A stretch of 32,381 bases of DNA from Hyphomicrobiales bacterium (GTDB lineage Bacteria > Pseudomonadota > Alphaproteobacteria > Rhizobiales > Beijerinckiaceae), in the NCBI GenBank assembly GCA_027484605.1, contig JAIXSR010000118.1, forward strand, positions 1 to 32,381, given 5' to 3'. The notes beneath the pieces are model-generated. The model saw only the letters and a list, made by a program, of their open reading frames with translations, had not been told where the DNA came from and searched no databases. A program made the position numbers and the translations under genes. Of this stretch, positions 32,241 to 32,381 are shown piece after piece (within the stretch, counting starts at the first letter, position 1; each line of letters starts with the position of its first letter).

Positions 32241-32381
32241 TCAGCGATCCGAGGCGCAGGTGATCCCGACAAGCGCGGGACGGACGAGCTCGCCCAGTTC
32301 CGCGCCCGATTTCACCATGGTGGTCGTGCCCCCCGCCGGGGGCGTGATGCCGGCGGCGCGGGCGAGTTCCGCGGCCGGCAG
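32241..32381 (-). CDS. 3' end of an unidentified gene (47 codons visible)
   Basis: The minus strand is open from the window edge to a TGA whose first base in plus coordinates directly follows the gph stop. Forty-six residues are readable, ending in LVRPALVGITCASDR. G or C dominates third codon positions, as in real genes of this window. No family is recognised from so short a piece. It is convergent with gph with zero intergenic bases. Confidence 0.5.
   Translation of the reverse strand: MPAAELARAAGITPPAGGTTTMVKSGAELGELVRPALVGITCASDR

Overview
The window is a GC-rich, gene-dense chromosomal stretch from an alphaproteobacterium, most likely of the order Hyphomicrobiales (Rhizobiales). The clues are a Porin_2-type porin, the short PssA/Psd pair, an Atm1-type exporter, DUF2865, DUF2059 and DUF2783 proteins, a CreA protein, a class II DAHP synthase and a TakP-like TRAP binding protein. 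The genus cannot be set from the sequence alone. Thirty-five genes or gene fragments are listed. No rRNA, tRNA, insertion sequence, prophage or CRISPR array was seen.

Layout. Positions 1-5900: 5' part of a porin gene, the phosphatidylethanolamine operon psd-pssA, an orphan 84-residue gene with a very strong terminator, an Atm1-type ABC exporter, and a divergent LOG-family gene. Positions 6000-11300: a small secreted protein, the translationally coupled set cysS-GNAT-cimA, another small Cys-containing secreted protein, and creA. Positions 11375-17722: an accessory catabolic region. It holds a class A flavin monooxygenase with its DUF2783 partner, an MBL-fold protein with a degenerate metal site, a fumarylacetoacetate-hydrolase family enzyme, a TakP-like TRAP solute-binding protein and a MarR regulator. 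A GTTTCA-type inverted repeat occurs beside the divergent FAH/TRAP promoters and in front of the marR gene, which suggests one local regulon. A higBA toxin-antitoxin module lies between the MBL and monooxygenase genes in the opposite direction. Its toxin gene carries a one-base frameshift that places toxin and antitoxin in one continuous reading frame.

Positions 17800-22200: a secreted DUF2865 protein overlapping tail to tail with gltX, then nadE. Positions 22300-25830: an outer-membrane beta-barrel protein, two small secreted proteins that look like diverged paralogues, and class II DAHP synthase (shikimate pathway entry). Positions 25900-29600: a REP-like repeat, then an iron-dependent alcohol dehydrogenase, an EamA transporter and glutathione reductase in one run. 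Positions 29700-32381: a DUF2059 protein, rpiA, a secreted protein with an internal duplication, phosphoglycolate phosphatase, and the 3' end of an unidentified gene.

Most of the window is core metabolism. The parts most worth a second look are the fused or frameshifted higBA locus and its palindrome, the putative MarR regulon around an orphan TRAP receptor, the MBL protein lacking its second metal site, and several uncharacterised small exported proteins.
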